Positions 26,959 through 36,489 of a DNA stretch of 64,000 bases are shown here, one piece after another. This DNA is from Reyranella sp. (lineage in GTDB: Bacteria > Pseudomonadota > Alphaproteobacteria > Reyranellales > Reyranellaceae). The DNA lies in the NCBI RefSeq assembly GCF_004297265.1, contig NZ_SCUT01000059.1, positions 109,339 to 173,338 on the forward strand, given 5' to 3'. A program made the translations under genes and the position numbers. Each line of letters begins with the position of its first letter. Position 1 is the stretch's first letter. The notes beneath the pieces were generated by a model. The model saw nothing but the letters and a program-made list of their open reading frames with translations, made no database searches and was not told where the DNA came from.

Positions 26959-28001
26959 TCGAAAACGACGCCGTCGATCAGGTTCTCTTCGTAGAGCCGG
27001 GCCAGGTCGATACCGCCCGGTGGGCGCGCCGCGACGAATCCAGCGATGGCGCGCTGGAGCCTGGCCTCCTGGTCGCGGCGCAGGGCCTCGGCTTCCTCGA
27101 CGGTGATGGCTGCGAAGCGCACGGTCTGGCCCGGCAGCAGGCGTCCGAGGCGCGGCAGGTCGACCGACGCAACTGTGGCGATCTTCGGATAGCCGCCGAC
27201 CGTCTGCCGATCGGCCAGCAGCACGATCGGCAGGCCGGCGCCGGGCACCTGGATGGCGCCGGGCGCGATGCCGTCGGAGATGATGTCGGCGCCGCCGTGG
27301 TCGACGCTCTTCGCGTGGGCGATCGTCGGTCCCTCGAAGCGGATGCCCATGCGATCCGCTTCCTTGGAAACGCGATACTCGCACTCGACGAAGGTGCGGC
27401 GGCCCTCATCGCTGAAATAGTCCTCCTGCGGTCCCCACACCACGCGCAGCGGTCCGCTGCCATAGTCAAACGGCTGCGCCAGCTTGCGCTCGTCGCCCGC
27501 GGCGGCGGCCGCCTGCGCCAGCGGCAGCAGGTCGCCCGCCGCGAGCTTGCGACCGTCGAAGCCGCCGATGCCGGCCCGTGAATAGGTCGAAAGACTGCCC
27601 ATGAAGGCCGGCAGGTCGAAGCCGCCGGCCACGGCAAGGTAGGCCGTGCTCGATCCCTCGATCATGCCAACACGCAGGATCTGGCCCCGCTTCAGGAGGT
27701 GACTTCGGTCGGACTCCAGCGGCTTCGCTGCGGCATCCGGTCCTTCGATCAGCGCGGGCGAGAGTGGCCCCACGAGCGCAATGTGCACGCTGTCGGCCTC
27801 GACCAGCAGGTCCGGCCCCATGACTCCGATCTCGAGCCCGGCGGTGTTGGCGGGATTGCCGGCCAGCGCATTGGCGAGGCCGAGGCCGATCCGGTCCATC
27901 GCGCCGGCGGTCGGCATGCCCAGCGCCATGAAACCGGTGCGGCCGAGATCCTGCAGCGTGTCGAACAGGCCGGCGCGGACGACCTTCAATCCGGCGATCA
28001 T
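26904..28001 (-). CDS. pxpC: 5-oxoprolinase subunit C (PxpC/KipA-type, biotin-dependent carboxyltransferase fold)
   Basis: The 365-residue protein matches PxpC. Its N-terminus is GLFDTLQDLGRTGFMALGMP, followed by GAMDRIGLGLANALAGNPAN, then GYPKIATVASVDLPRLGRL near the C-terminus. With PxpA and PxpB it forms the ATP-dependent prokaryotic 5-oxoprolinase, converting 5-oxoproline to glutamate. The ATG overlaps the pxpB stop by 4 nt. Its 3' end overlaps the convergent kinase gene by 55 nt, covering the last 18 codons. Confidence 0.93.
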   Translation of the reverse strand: MIAGLKVVRAGLFDTLQDLGRTGFMALGMPTAGAMDRIGLGLANALAGNPANTAGLEIGVMGPDLLVEADSVHIALVGPLSPALIEGPDAAAKPLESDRSHLLKRGQILRVGMIEGSSTAYLAVAGGFDLPAFMGSLSTYSRAGIGGFDGRKLAAGDLLPLAQAAAAAGDERKLAQPFDYGSGPLRVVWGPQEDYFSDEGRRTFVECEYRVSKEADRMGIRFEGPTIAHAKSVDHGGADIISDGIAPGAIQVPGAGLPIVLLADRQTVGGYPKIATVASVDLPRLGRLLPGQTVRFAAITVEEAEALRRDQEARLQRAIAGFVAARPPGGIDLARLYEENLIDGVVFDQPWSATSKPSSAEGGTK

Positions 28002-28735
28002 TTGCTTTTCACCAGGCTCGACCAGTCGAACGTGCCGGCCTCGACCTCACCGGCGATGCGGTCGAAGTTCTCGCGGTCGATGCGCTCGAAGGTGAGCGAA
28101 TCGCCGGGTGACAGGAAGACCGGCTGCTCGCGGCGCTTGTCGAACATCCACAGCGGTGTGCGGCCGATCAGGTGCCAGCCGCCGGGACTTTCGAACGGAT
28201 AGATCGTCGTCATGTCCATGGCGATGGCGACGGAAGAGCGTGGCACCCGCACACGCGGCTGGCTGCGGCGGGGTAGAAACAGGGATTGGTCGAGCCCCGC
28301 CACGTAGGCGAGGCCCGGCATGAAACCCAGCACATAGACCTTGAAAGGCGAGGCGAGGTGGGCCTCGATCACCTGTTCCGGCGTCTTCTTCGCACGCTCC
28401 GCGACCTCGGCCAGGTCGGGCGCGAATTCGGGATCGTCGTAACAGCACGGTACGGTGACCTGGCGGCTCACGGCGTCGGCCGGCAGGCCGCGGGCGATCA
28501 GCGCATCGACCTTGGGCTGGAGATTGGCGCGGGAGGTCGCAAGGGGATCGTAGGTCACCATCAGGGACCGCATGGTGGGGACGGTCTCGACGACGCCCGC
28601 AATCTCGCCGCCCTCGCGGGCCAGGCTGATCGCGGCGTGGAGTGCCATGACCCGGCCATTGATCTCGGGGGAAATCTCGTTGCCGAATTCGACGGTGAAG
28701 GCGGTATCGCCGCAGGATAGGTATCGAACGCTCAC
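27998..28735 (-). CDS. pxpB: 5-oxoprolinase subunit B (PxpB/KipI-type)
   Basis: A 245-residue PxpB/KipI protein, cyclophilin-like in its second half. Typical segments are FGNEISPEINGRVMAL, CCYDDPEFAPDLAEVAE, YVLGFMPGLAYVAGLDQ, LPRRSQPRVRVP and SVAIAMDMTTIYPFESPGGW. The start is GTG 28735; no in-frame ATG fits. It overlaps pxpC by 4 nt. It is divergent from pxpA with only about 38 nt between the starts, so the shared promoter region must be very compact or the transcripts overlap. Confidence 0.93.
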   Translation of the reverse strand: MSVRYLSCGDTAFTVEFGNEISPEINGRVMALHAAISLAREGGEIAGVVETVPTMRSLMVTYDPLATSRANLQPKVDALIARGLPADAVSRQVTVPCCYDDPEFAPDLAEVAERAKKTPEQVIEAHLASPFKVYVLGFMPGLAYVAGLDQSLFLPRRSQPRVRVPRSSVAIAMDMTTIYPFESPGGWHLIGRTPLWMFDKRREQPVFLSPGDSLTFERIDRENFDRIAGEVEAGTFDWSSLVKSK

Positions 28736-28773
28736 ATCTGCTAGGATAGCGTCTCAGATTGAGGGAGTCTCCC

Positions 28774-29571
28774 ATGGCCGCCGCGACCAATGCAGGACAC
28801 GTCAACATCAATTCGGACCTGGGCGAGAGCTTTGGCCCCTGGGTGATGGGCAACGATACGGAGGTCCTGAAGATCGTGGCCTCGGCCAATGTGGCGTGCG
28901 GCTTCCATGCCAGCGATCCGGTCGTGATGATGGATACGGTGAAGCTCTGCGCGCAGAACGGCGTGTCGATCGGCGCCCATCCGGGTTTCGCCGACCTGCA
29001 GGGCTTCGGCCGCCGCGTCATCAACCTCACGATCAAGGAGCTGGAGGCCAACATCGCCTACCAGATCGGGGCGTTGCAGGCGATCGCGGCCCTCCACGGC
29101 GCCAAGGTGACCCACATGAAGCCTCACGGCATGATGGCCAACATGTCGGCTGAGAGCCCGGAAATGTCCGAGGCGATCGCCCGCGCAACCCGGGCCGTGG
29201 ATCGGGACCTGATCTTCCTCGCCCAGGCCAACACCGAGCAGGGCAAGGCCGCCCGCAAGCACGGTTTGCGCGTCGCCGAGGAAGTCTTCGCCGACCGCAC
29301 CTATACGGATGCCGGCTTCCTGACGCCGCGCAAGGAAGCCAATTCGATGATCAAGGACCCGGCCAAGGCGGTCGAGCATGTCCGCCGCATGGTCGACGAA
29401 CAGGCGATCTATTCCACTTCGGGGAAACGCATCCCCTGCCAGGTCGATTCCATCTGCGTGCACGGCGACGGGCCGACGGCGGTGACCGTGTCCAAGGCCG
29501 TCCGCGAGGGCCTCGAGGCGGCCGGAATCCGGATCGTGCCGCTGCCCGAGATGCCCAGCCTACGTCACTGA
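28774..29571 (+). CDS. pxpA: 5-oxoprolinase subunit A (PxpA, LamB/YcsF family)
   Basis: The 265-residue protein opens with the LamB/YcsF hallmark INSDLGESFGPW and continues with ASANVACGFHASDPVVM, GAHPGFADLQGFGRR, HMKPHGMM and SICVHGDGP. PxpA carries out cleavage of the activated 5-oxoproline ring. ATG 28774 is preceded by GAGGGAG; the TTG at 28759 precedes this ribosome site and is rejected. It is divergent from pxpBC rather than in the usual single operon. A CoxL-type hydroxylase gene follows after 93 nt. Confidence 0.94.
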   Translation: MAAATNAGHVNINSDLGESFGPWVMGNDTEVLKIVASANVACGFHASDPVVMMDTVKLCAQNGVSIGAHPGFADLQGFGRRVINLTIKELEANIAYQIGALQAIAALHGAKVTHMKPHGMMANMSAESPEMSEAIARATRAVDRDLIFLAQANTEQGKAARKHGLRVAEEVFADRTYTDAGFLTPRKEANSMIKDPAKAVEHVRRMVDEQAIYSTSGKRIPCQVDSICVHGDGPTAVTVSKAVREGLEAAGIRIVPLPEMPSLRH

Positions 29572-29664
29572 GCTGGGGGACGATCCGTCGCGCTGACTTG
29601 TGGGACGCCGCTTCGCCGCTATAGTCCGGCCAATCCGGATGGGAATTCGTGGCGGGAGTGGCGT

Positions 29665-31962
29665 ATGGCGGTGTTTGGCAAGGCTCAGTACATCAAGCGT
29701 GTCGAGGACGACCGGCTTCTGACCGGCACGGGCGGCTTCACCGACAACCTCTCGCGTCCGAACCAGGCGCATGTGGTTCTCGTCCGTTCTCCGCATGCCC
29801 ATGCAAAAATCCTGAAGATCGACACGGAAGCGGCCAAGGCAGCCCCGGGCGTGGTTGCGGTCTACACCTGGGCCGACATGGAAAAGGACGGCGTCGGCAA
29901 TTTCGCCTTCCCGGCGATGTTCCCGGCAGCCGACGGCAGCAAGCCCGAGATGACCCCGCGCCGGTCCCTGGCCCACGAGGTGGTGCGCTATGTCGGCGAG
30001 GCCGTCGTGGCCATCGTGGCGGACACACGCGAACAGGCCCAGGATGCCGTCGAACTGGTCGAGATCGAGTACGAGCAGCTTCCATCGGTCACCGAGATCG
30101 AGGATGCGCTGAAGCCTGGCGCACCCCAAGTCTGGCAGGGCGCGCCGGGCAACGTCGCCGGTTACAACAAGTTCGGCGACCATGCCAAGGCGGAGGAAGT
30201 CTTCAAAGGCGCCGCCCACGTCGTATCCTTGGACATCGTGCACCAGCGGCTGATCGTGAACGCCATGGAGCCGCGCGCGGTGATGGCGGAGTGGGAGAAC
30301 GACCGGCTGATCGTCCATATCGGCAGCCAGAACCCGTCGGTCACGCGCGACACGCTGTGTGACGTCATTCTGAAGATGCCCAAGGACAAGGTGCGCGTCG
30401 TCGTGCGCGATATCGGCGGCGGCTTCGGCATGAAGGTCGGCATCCAGCCGGACGAGGCGGTGGCCGTGTGGGCGGCCAAGGTGCTCAAGCGCCCGGTGCG
30501 CTGGCGTGCCGAGCGCGGCGAGGAATTCGCCGCCACGACCGCCGGCCGCGACCAGTTCCACAAGGCCTCGATGGCCTTCGACAAGGATGGCAGGATCCTG
30601 GCGCTGCGCATGGAGGCCTTCGCCAATATCGGCGCCTATCCGTCGCGTGGCGGCGTGGTCATCCCGCTGTTCGTCGGCCCGAAGGTGACGACCGGCACCT
30701 ACGACGTTCCGCTGATCGATCTCCGGATTACCTGCGTCATTACCAACACCGCCACGATCGGCGCCTATCGCGGCGCCGGCCGCCCCGAGTGCATCTTCAA
30801 CCTCGAGCGCATGATGGACACGGCGGCGCGCCAGATTGGCATGGATCCGGCCGAGCTGCGCCGGCGCAATTTCGTGAAGCCCTCGCAGATGCCCTACACG
30901 ACGGCGATGGGCGAGAAGTACGATTCCGGCGACTTCAATCTCTTCCTCACCAAGACGCTCGAGGCGGCCGACTGGGACGGCTTCGCGGCGCGCAAGGCCG
31001 AGGCCGAGAAGCGCGGCAAGCTCTATGGCCGTGGCCTCGCTTCCTACGTCGAATGGACCTCGGCCAACGTGATGAACGAGATGGCGCATTACGAGGTCAA
31101 GGAAGACGGCAAGGTCGTGATCTGGATGGGCACCCAGGGCATGGGACAGGGGCTGCAGACCAGCTTTACCCAGCTCGCCTCGGAGCTGCTGGGCATCGAT
31201 CCGTCCCAGATCGAGATCGCCATGGGCGATTCCGATCGTGTCGGCGGTGTCGGCTCGATGGGCTCACGCTCGGCCTATATCGGCGGCTCGGCGGTGCTGA
31301 GCGGCAGCGAGAAGCTGGTCGACAAGGGCAAGGAACTGGCGGCCGACGCGCTGGAAGCGGCCACCGCCGACATCGTCTATTCGGCCGGCCGGTTCACCAT
31401 CACCGGCACCGACCGCGGCATCGGCCTCGGCGAGCTGGCGGCGAAGCAGCCGGACAAGCGCATCTTCATCGAGAACGTGAACACGGTCGACGGCATCGCC
31501 TGGCCCAACGGCGCCCATGTCGGCGAGGTCGAGATCGATCCCGACACCGGCATGGTCGAACTCAAGCGCTACACGACGGTCGACGATGTCGGCAAGCCGC
31601 TGCACCGTCCGATCGTGTTCGGCCAGATCCATGGCGGCTGCGCCCAGGGCATCGGGCAGGCGCTGCTGGAGGAGAACGTCTATGATCGCGAGAGCGGCCA
31701 GCTCCTGACCGGCTCGTTCATGGACTACGCGATGCCGCGGGCTGGCACATTTCCGACATTCAACAACCAGCTCGACGACACGGTACCGGCCAAGAGCAAC
31801 CCGATCGGCGCGAAGGGCGTGGGAGAATCCGGGACGGTCGGCTCGACGCCCACCGTGATGAACGCGATCATGGACGCTCTGTGGCCGCTCGGCGTGCGGA
31901 ACATTCAGATGCCGGCGACGCCGCAACGCGTCTGGCAGGCCATCCAGGCAACGAGGAAGTAA
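29665..31962 (+). CDS. Xanthine dehydrogenase/CoxL-family molybdopterin-binding large subunit
   Basis: The 765-residue protein is a molybdenum hydroxylase large subunit of the CoxL/Ald_Xan_dh_C2 type. Visible are the cofactor-binding DIGGGFGMKVGIQPDEA, the GAYRGAGRPE loop, MGTQGMGQGLQTSF, GDSDRVGGVGSMGSRSA and the C-terminal GAKGVGESG with the catalytic-type Glu. The AYRGAGR loop differs from the AYxCSFR loop of true CO dehydrogenase, so it is a form II or other hydroxylase. The partner [2Fe-2S] and FAD subunits are not adjacent. ATG 29665 has GGGAG 6 nt upstream. Substrate unknown. Confidence 0.9.
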   Translation: MAVFGKAQYIKRVEDDRLLTGTGGFTDNLSRPNQAHVVLVRSPHAHAKILKIDTEAAKAAPGVVAVYTWADMEKDGVGNFAFPAMFPAADGSKPEMTPRRSLAHEVVRYVGEAVVAIVADTREQAQDAVELVEIEYEQLPSVTEIEDALKPGAPQVWQGAPGNVAGYNKFGDHAKAEEVFKGAAHVVSLDIVHQRLIVNAMEPRAVMAEWENDRLIVHIGSQNPSVTRDTLCDVILKMPKDKVRVVVRDIGGGFGMKVGIQPDEAVAVWAAKVLKRPVRWRAERGEEFAATTAGRDQFHKASMAFDKDGRILALRMEAFANIGAYPSRGGVVIPLFVGPKVTTGTYDVPLIDLRITCVITNTATIGAYRGAGRPECIFNLERMMDTAARQIGMDPAELRRRNFVKPSQMPYTTAMGEKYDSGDFNLFLTKTLEAADWDGFAARKAEAEKRGKLYGRGLASYVEWTSANVMNEMAHYEVKEDGKVVIWMGTQGMGQGLQTSFTQLASELLGIDPSQIEIAMGDSDRVGGVGSMGSRSAYIGGSAVLSGSEKLVDKGKELAADALEAATADIVYSAGRFTITGTDRGIGLGELAAKQPDKRIFIENVNTVDGIAWPNGAHVGEVEIDPDTGMVELKRYTTVDDVGKPLHRPIVFGQIHGGCAQGIGQALLEENVYDRESGQLLTGSFMDYAMPRAGTFPTFNNQLDDTVPAKSNPIGAKGVGESGTVGSTPTVMNAIMDALWPLGVRNIQMPATPQRVWQAIQATRK

Positions 31963-31973
31963 CGGGCGGGGAG

Positions 31974-33215
31974 ATGAAGCAGCGCATTTTCGGCTGGATC
32001 TCCATCCTTTTCGGAGTTGTCCTTTCGCTCGCCGCGCTCGAAGTCACGGCGATCGCCTGGATGTATCTCGAAGACGGCCGATATACGCCGGCGACGGAGC
32101 TGTTCGAGCGTACACAGAACACCTATGTACGTGACGCTACCAAGGGAACGGCGTGCCGCTACGTCGACACGCTCTTTCCGCATCCCTATGTCGGCTTCGT
32201 GCACCACGCCAACCCGCCGTGCGGCCTGCCGTGGGTCAACAATGTCGGGCTTTTCGGCCCGGACTATCCGGTCCTCAAGCCCACCGACCGCTATGTCGTG
32301 ATGCTGACCGGCGGCTCCGTGGCGTCGCAGCTCGGGCAGAATGCAGCGCCGCCCGCGCCGCGCTATCTCGAGGAAGAACTCAACAAGAAGTACATCAGCC
32401 CGAACGGCAAGCCGTTCCTGGTCCTGAACGGCGGTGATGGCGCCTGGAAAGAGCCGCAGCCGTTCATTCTCTTCACTCTCTACGCCTCGTCGGTCGATGC
32501 GGTCGCCGTCCTCGGCGGATTCAACGAGCACTATTTCTTCTGGCCGGGCTTCAGCGAACGCCTGGAGCGGCCGCTCAGCAACTTCCTCGATGTCAATCCG
32601 TTCGTCGCCGACGAGAATTTCGGCGACGCGGCGGTCGGCTGGGTGATGGGCCGGATCGCCGGCACTCTGGCGCTGAATCCGATCCTCGGCCATTCGCACG
32701 CCGCCTACATGGTGGTGAGGGGAATCGAACAGGCCGCCAAGGGCAAGGACATCTTCAAGTCGACCAAGAAGACCACGCTGAACAGCATCTTCCACCTGCC
32801 GGAGGACATCCAGCGGAACCACAAGCTCGCCTTCGACGTCCAGTTGGAGCTCTACAAGAAGTACGTGAGGGCCACGTTCGCGGTCGCGCGCGACAACAAC
32901 GTGAAGTCGGCCTACTTCATCCAGCCGGCGCCGGCGATCGGCAAGGAACTCACCGAGGAGGAGAAGCGCGTCGTGGGCGATCTCTCCTATCGCGACATCT
33001 ACAAGAACATCGTCACGGGGCTCATGACCCTGCGCGACGGCGGCGCACCCGTTTACGACCTGACACAGATTTTTGCCGGGGAGAAGGCGACGATCTACGC
33101 CGACCACATCCATTACGCCCGGGATGCCGCCAACGAGAGCCTCGGCAATCGGATCATCGCCGCGCGGATGGGTGAAATTCTGGCGCAGACCTGGGGATTC
33201 CAGCCGAAGCCCTGA
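31974..33215 (+). CDS. Membrane-anchored SGNH/GDSL-hydrolase-like protein
   Basis: This 413-residue protein has an N-terminal hydrophobic anchor or uncleaved signal (about residues 6-30) and then a mainly soluble, presumably periplasmic domain. It shows VVMLTGGSVASQLGQ, resembling SGNH block I with Ser in GGSVA, and near the end YADHIHYARDAANESLGNRI, which resembles the block V DxxH with Asp and His. These suggest an esterase or O-acyl-modifying fold, but the middle blocks are weak. ATG 31974 directly follows GGGGAG. It lies 11 nt after the CoxL-type gene. Confidence 0.62.
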   Translation: MKQRIFGWISILFGVVLSLAALEVTAIAWMYLEDGRYTPATELFERTQNTYVRDATKGTACRYVDTLFPHPYVGFVHHANPPCGLPWVNNVGLFGPDYPVLKPTDRYVVMLTGGSVASQLGQNAAPPAPRYLEEELNKKYISPNGKPFLVLNGGDGAWKEPQPFILFTLYASSVDAVAVLGGFNEHYFFWPGFSERLERPLSNFLDVNPFVADENFGDAAVGWVMGRIAGTLALNPILGHSHAAYMVVRGIEQAAKGKDIFKSTKKTTLNSIFHLPEDIQRNHKLAFDVQLELYKKYVRATFAVARDNNVKSAYFIQPAPAIGKELTEEEKRVVGDLSYRDIYKNIVTGLMTLRDGGAPVYDLTQIFAGEKATIYADHIHYARDAANESLGNRIIAARMGEILAQTWGFQPKP

Positions 33216-33382
33216 AAGGGGCGGGGATGCCCGGGCCTGCACGCGGGGGTAGGCCCTCAACTTTCAGTTATACTCGAAATACCGGTTGATTCACGGCCTC
33301 TGCCGAGTTTCACTCTACGGGACGCAATGAGGAAAAAGAGGCGGTCAACTGCCTCGCGGGCGTCGTTGGGATGGAGCGAAAC

Positions 33383-36300
33383 ATGGCCGTCACACGTCGG
33401 CAATTCATGAAGGTGAGCGCCGCCGGCCTCGCCGCCTCTTCCGTTGGTGCATTGGGCTTCATGGGCGCGGGCGAAGGTCTTGCCGCCGGCGTGCGGCCCT
33501 ACCGCCTCGAAAAGGCGACCGAGACCCGCAATACATGCCCCTACTGCGCCGTGGCCTGCGGCGTCCTCGTCTACTCGTCGTCGGAGGGCACGAAGGACGG
33601 CAAGGCCAAGGTCATCCACATCGAGGGCGACTCGGACAATCCCATCAACCGCGGCACGCTCTGCGCGCGCGGCGCGGCGTCGCTCGGCTTCGCGAACAGC
33701 CCGAACCGCCTCCAATACCCGATGCACCGCAAACCGGGCTCCGACAAGTTCGAGCGCGTGAGCTGGGATTTCGCGATGGAGCGCATCGCCAAGCTCGCCA
33801 AGGAAGACCGCGACAAGAACTTCATCACCAAGAACCGCGACGGGGTCACGGTCAACCGCTGGCTTACCACCGGATTCTTCGCCGGCTCCTCGTGCAGCAA
33901 CGAGGCGGGCTATCTCACCTACAAGGCCATCCGATCTACCGGGATATTGGCCTTGGAGGATCAAGCCAGAATTTGACACGGACCGACGGTGGCCAGTCTT
34001 GGCCCCACATTCGGACGTGGTGCGATGACGAACTCGTGGAACGACATCAAGAACGCTGATGTCGTCCTGATCATGGGCGGCAATGCCGCCGAGGCCCATC
34101 CCTGCGGCTTCAAGTGGGTGGTCGAGGCGAAGGCGAACAACGGCGCCAAGCTGATCGTGGTCGATCCGCGCTTCACGCGCTCGGCCGCGGTGTCGGATCT
34201 CTATGCGCCGATCCGGCCGGGAACCGACATCGCCTTCTTGTCCGGCCTGATGCGCTACCTGCTGGGCAACGGCAAGATCCACCAGGAATACGTCAAGTCG
34301 TTCACCAACGCCTCGTACATCGTGAAGGAAGGCTTCAAGTTCGAGGACGGGCTGTTCACCGGCTACGACGAGTCGAAGAAGAACTACGTCGACCGCTCCA
34401 CGTGGGACTACGAGTTCGACGAACAGGGCATGGCGAAGGTCGACGAGACCCTGCAGAATCCGCGCTGTGCCATCAACCTGCTGAAGGCCCATGTCGAGCG
34501 TTACACGCCCGAGATGGTCGAGCGCATCTGCGGCACGCCCAAGGACAAGTTCCTGAAGGTCTGCGAGCTGATCGCGACGACCGCCAACGGCGAGCGTTCG
34601 ATGACCTCGCTCTACGCGCTTGGCTGGACCCAGCACACGACCGGAGCGCAGAACATCCGCAGCATGGCCATGATCCAGCTCCTGCTGGGCAACATGGGCA
34701 TCCCGGGCGGCGGCGTGAACGCCCTGCGCGGCCATTCCAACGTCCAGGGCATCACCGACTTCGCCCTGCTGTCGACGTCGACGCCGGGCTATCTGGTGCT
34801 GCCGACGGAAAAGGAGACGACCTACGCCGACTACATGAAGTCGCGCGGGTTCAAGCCGATCCGTCCGGGCCAGACGAGCTTCTGGCAGAACTACGGGAAG
34901 TTCTTCGTCAGCCAGCAGAAGAGCCTCTTTGGCGCCGCGGCGACCAAGGAAAACGACTGGGCGTACGACTACCTGCCCAAGTTCGACACGGCCTACGACG
35001 TGCTGAAGATGGTCGACATGATGGCGGGCGGCCAGATGAACGGCCTGTTCTGCCAGGGCCTCAACGTCATGATGGCCGCGCCCAACAAGGCCAAGGTCCA
35101 GGCGGGCCTGTCGAAGCTCAAGTGGCTGGTCATCATCGACCCGCTGGAGACAGAGACGGCGCATTTCTGGGAAAACCACGGCGAGTTCAACAACGTCGAT
35201 CCCAAGGCAATCCAGACCGAGGTCTTCCAGCTTCCGACCACGGCCTATGCCGAGGACGAGGGCAGCTTCACCAACTCCAGCCGTGTCATCCAGTGGCACT
35301 GGAAGGCGGTGGACGGTCCGGGCGAATCGCGCAGCGACATCCAGATCATCGCAGACCTGCACAGCCGCCTGCGTGCGCTCTACTCGAAGGAAGGCGGAGC
35401 CTTCCCCGATCCCATCGTCAACACGACATGGAACTACGCCAAGCCGGCGCACCCCGACCCGGTGGAACTCCTGAAGGAGATCAACGGCTATGCGCTGGCG
35501 GATCTGCCCGATCCGGCCGATCCCTCCAAGGTGATGCTGAAGGCCGGCCAACTGCTGCCGGGCTTCGCGGTCATGCGCGACGACGGCACGACGTCGGGCG
35601 CCTGCTGGATCTACACCGGCGTCTATACCGAGGCCGGCAACATGGCGATGCGCCGCGATGCCAGCGATCCGACCGGTCTCGGCATCCATCCGAACTGGGG
35701 CTTCTCGTGGCCGGCCAACCGCCGCATCCTCTACAACCGCGCCTCGGCCGATCCGGCGGGCAAGGCATGGAGCGAGCGCAAGAAATACATCACCTGGAAC
35801 GGCTCGCGCTGGGTTGGCGGCGACGTGCCCGATTACGCACCCACCGTCGCGCCGGACAAGTCGGTCGGCCCGTTCATCATGAACCAGGAAGGCACGGCGA
35901 GGCTGTTCAGCCGCACCGCCATGCCGGATGGGCCGTTCCCCGAGCACTACGAGCCGATGGACGCCTTCATCGTCAATCCGCTGCACCCAAAGGTCACCAC
36001 CAATCCGGTGGTCCGGGTGTTCGCCGCGGATACGAAGTCGTTCGGCACGCCCGACAAGTTCCCGATCGTGGCGACCTCGTATCGCCTCGCCGAGCACTTC
36101 CACTACTGGACCAAGAATGTGCACGACAATGCCGTGGTCCAGCCGGAGATGTTCGTCGAGATGGGTGAGAGGCTGGCCAAGGCCAAGGGCATCAAGAACG
36201 GCGACTGGGTCGAGGTCTCGAGCCAGCGGGGCATGATCAAGGCCAAGGCGTCTGTCTCGAAGCGCATCCGTCCGATCATGGTCGACGGCAAGCCCTGCGA

Positions 36301-36475
36301 CGTGGTCGGCCTGCCGATCCACTATGGCTTCATCGGGCTCACGCGGAAATCCTACCCGCTCAACACGCTGACGCCGCCGGTCGGTGACGCCAGCACCAAT
36401 ACGCCGGAATACAAGGCGTTCCTGGTCGACGTGAAGAAAACCACCCCGCCGGCGTCGCAGCCGGCCGTGGCGTGA
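33383..36475 (+). CDS. fdoG: Formate dehydrogenase major subunit, selenocysteine-containing (FdnG/FdoG type)
   Basis: One 1030-residue selenoprotein, read through TGA at 33974-33976 (Sec198). The N-terminus has a Tat signal (TRRQFMKVSAAG) for periplasmic export. Next come the [4Fe-4S] cysteines NTCPYCAVACGV with GTLCARG, and the active-site EDQARI-Sec-HGPTVASL, matching E. coli FdnG/FdoG in which Sec ligates molybdenum. Bis-MGD domains (GRGAMTNSWNDIKNADVV, VMGG-type NAAEAHP) follow. The product oxidises formate and feeds electrons to the Fe-S subunit. ATG 33383 has GGAG 6 nt upstream; ATG 33371 is an alternative. Without Sec decoding it would appear as two broken genes of 201 and 828 residues. 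Confidence 0.96.
33974..33976 (+). other. UGA codon decoded as selenocysteine
   Basis: An in-frame TGA interrupts the formate dehydrogenase gene exactly where the catalytic Sec stands in E. coli FdnG/FdoG. The flanking residues (QARI before, HGPTVAS after) match, the frame is uninterrupted on both sides, a SECIS hairpin follows, and selA, selB and selC lie downstream. Readthrough as Sec is therefore the best explanation. Confidence 0.96.
33983..34014 (+). promoter_or_regulatory. Bacterial SECIS element
   Basis: Eleven nt after the TGA begins a hairpin of the bSECIS type. GG (33988-33989) pairs with CC (34005-34006), a single U (33990) is bulged, and GGCCA (33991-33995) pairs with UGGCC (34000-34004), leaving a four-base GUCU apical loop (33996-33999). 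An outer CCGA/UCGG stem (33983-33986 with 34011-34014) can extend it. The bulged U and the GU in the loop are the features SelB recognises in E. coli, and the 11-nt spacing equals that of fdhF. Confidence 0.9.
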
Positions 36476-36489
36476 TCGGGGAGGGTGAG

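Noticed and set aside
33371..33976. A truncated formate dehydrogenase pseudogene followed by a separate 828-residue gene at 33989
   Set aside because: The frame is continuous, the interrupting codon is TGA at the known Sec position, a SECIS follows and selABC are present, so it is one gene.
33257..36322. A 1021-codon open frame on the minus strand opposite the formate dehydrogenase gene
   Set aside because: High G+C and strong third-position bias produce long antisense frames. Its composition (Arg, His, Asp, Val-rich, no motifs) is typical of such shadows, and the plus-strand protein is unmistakable.
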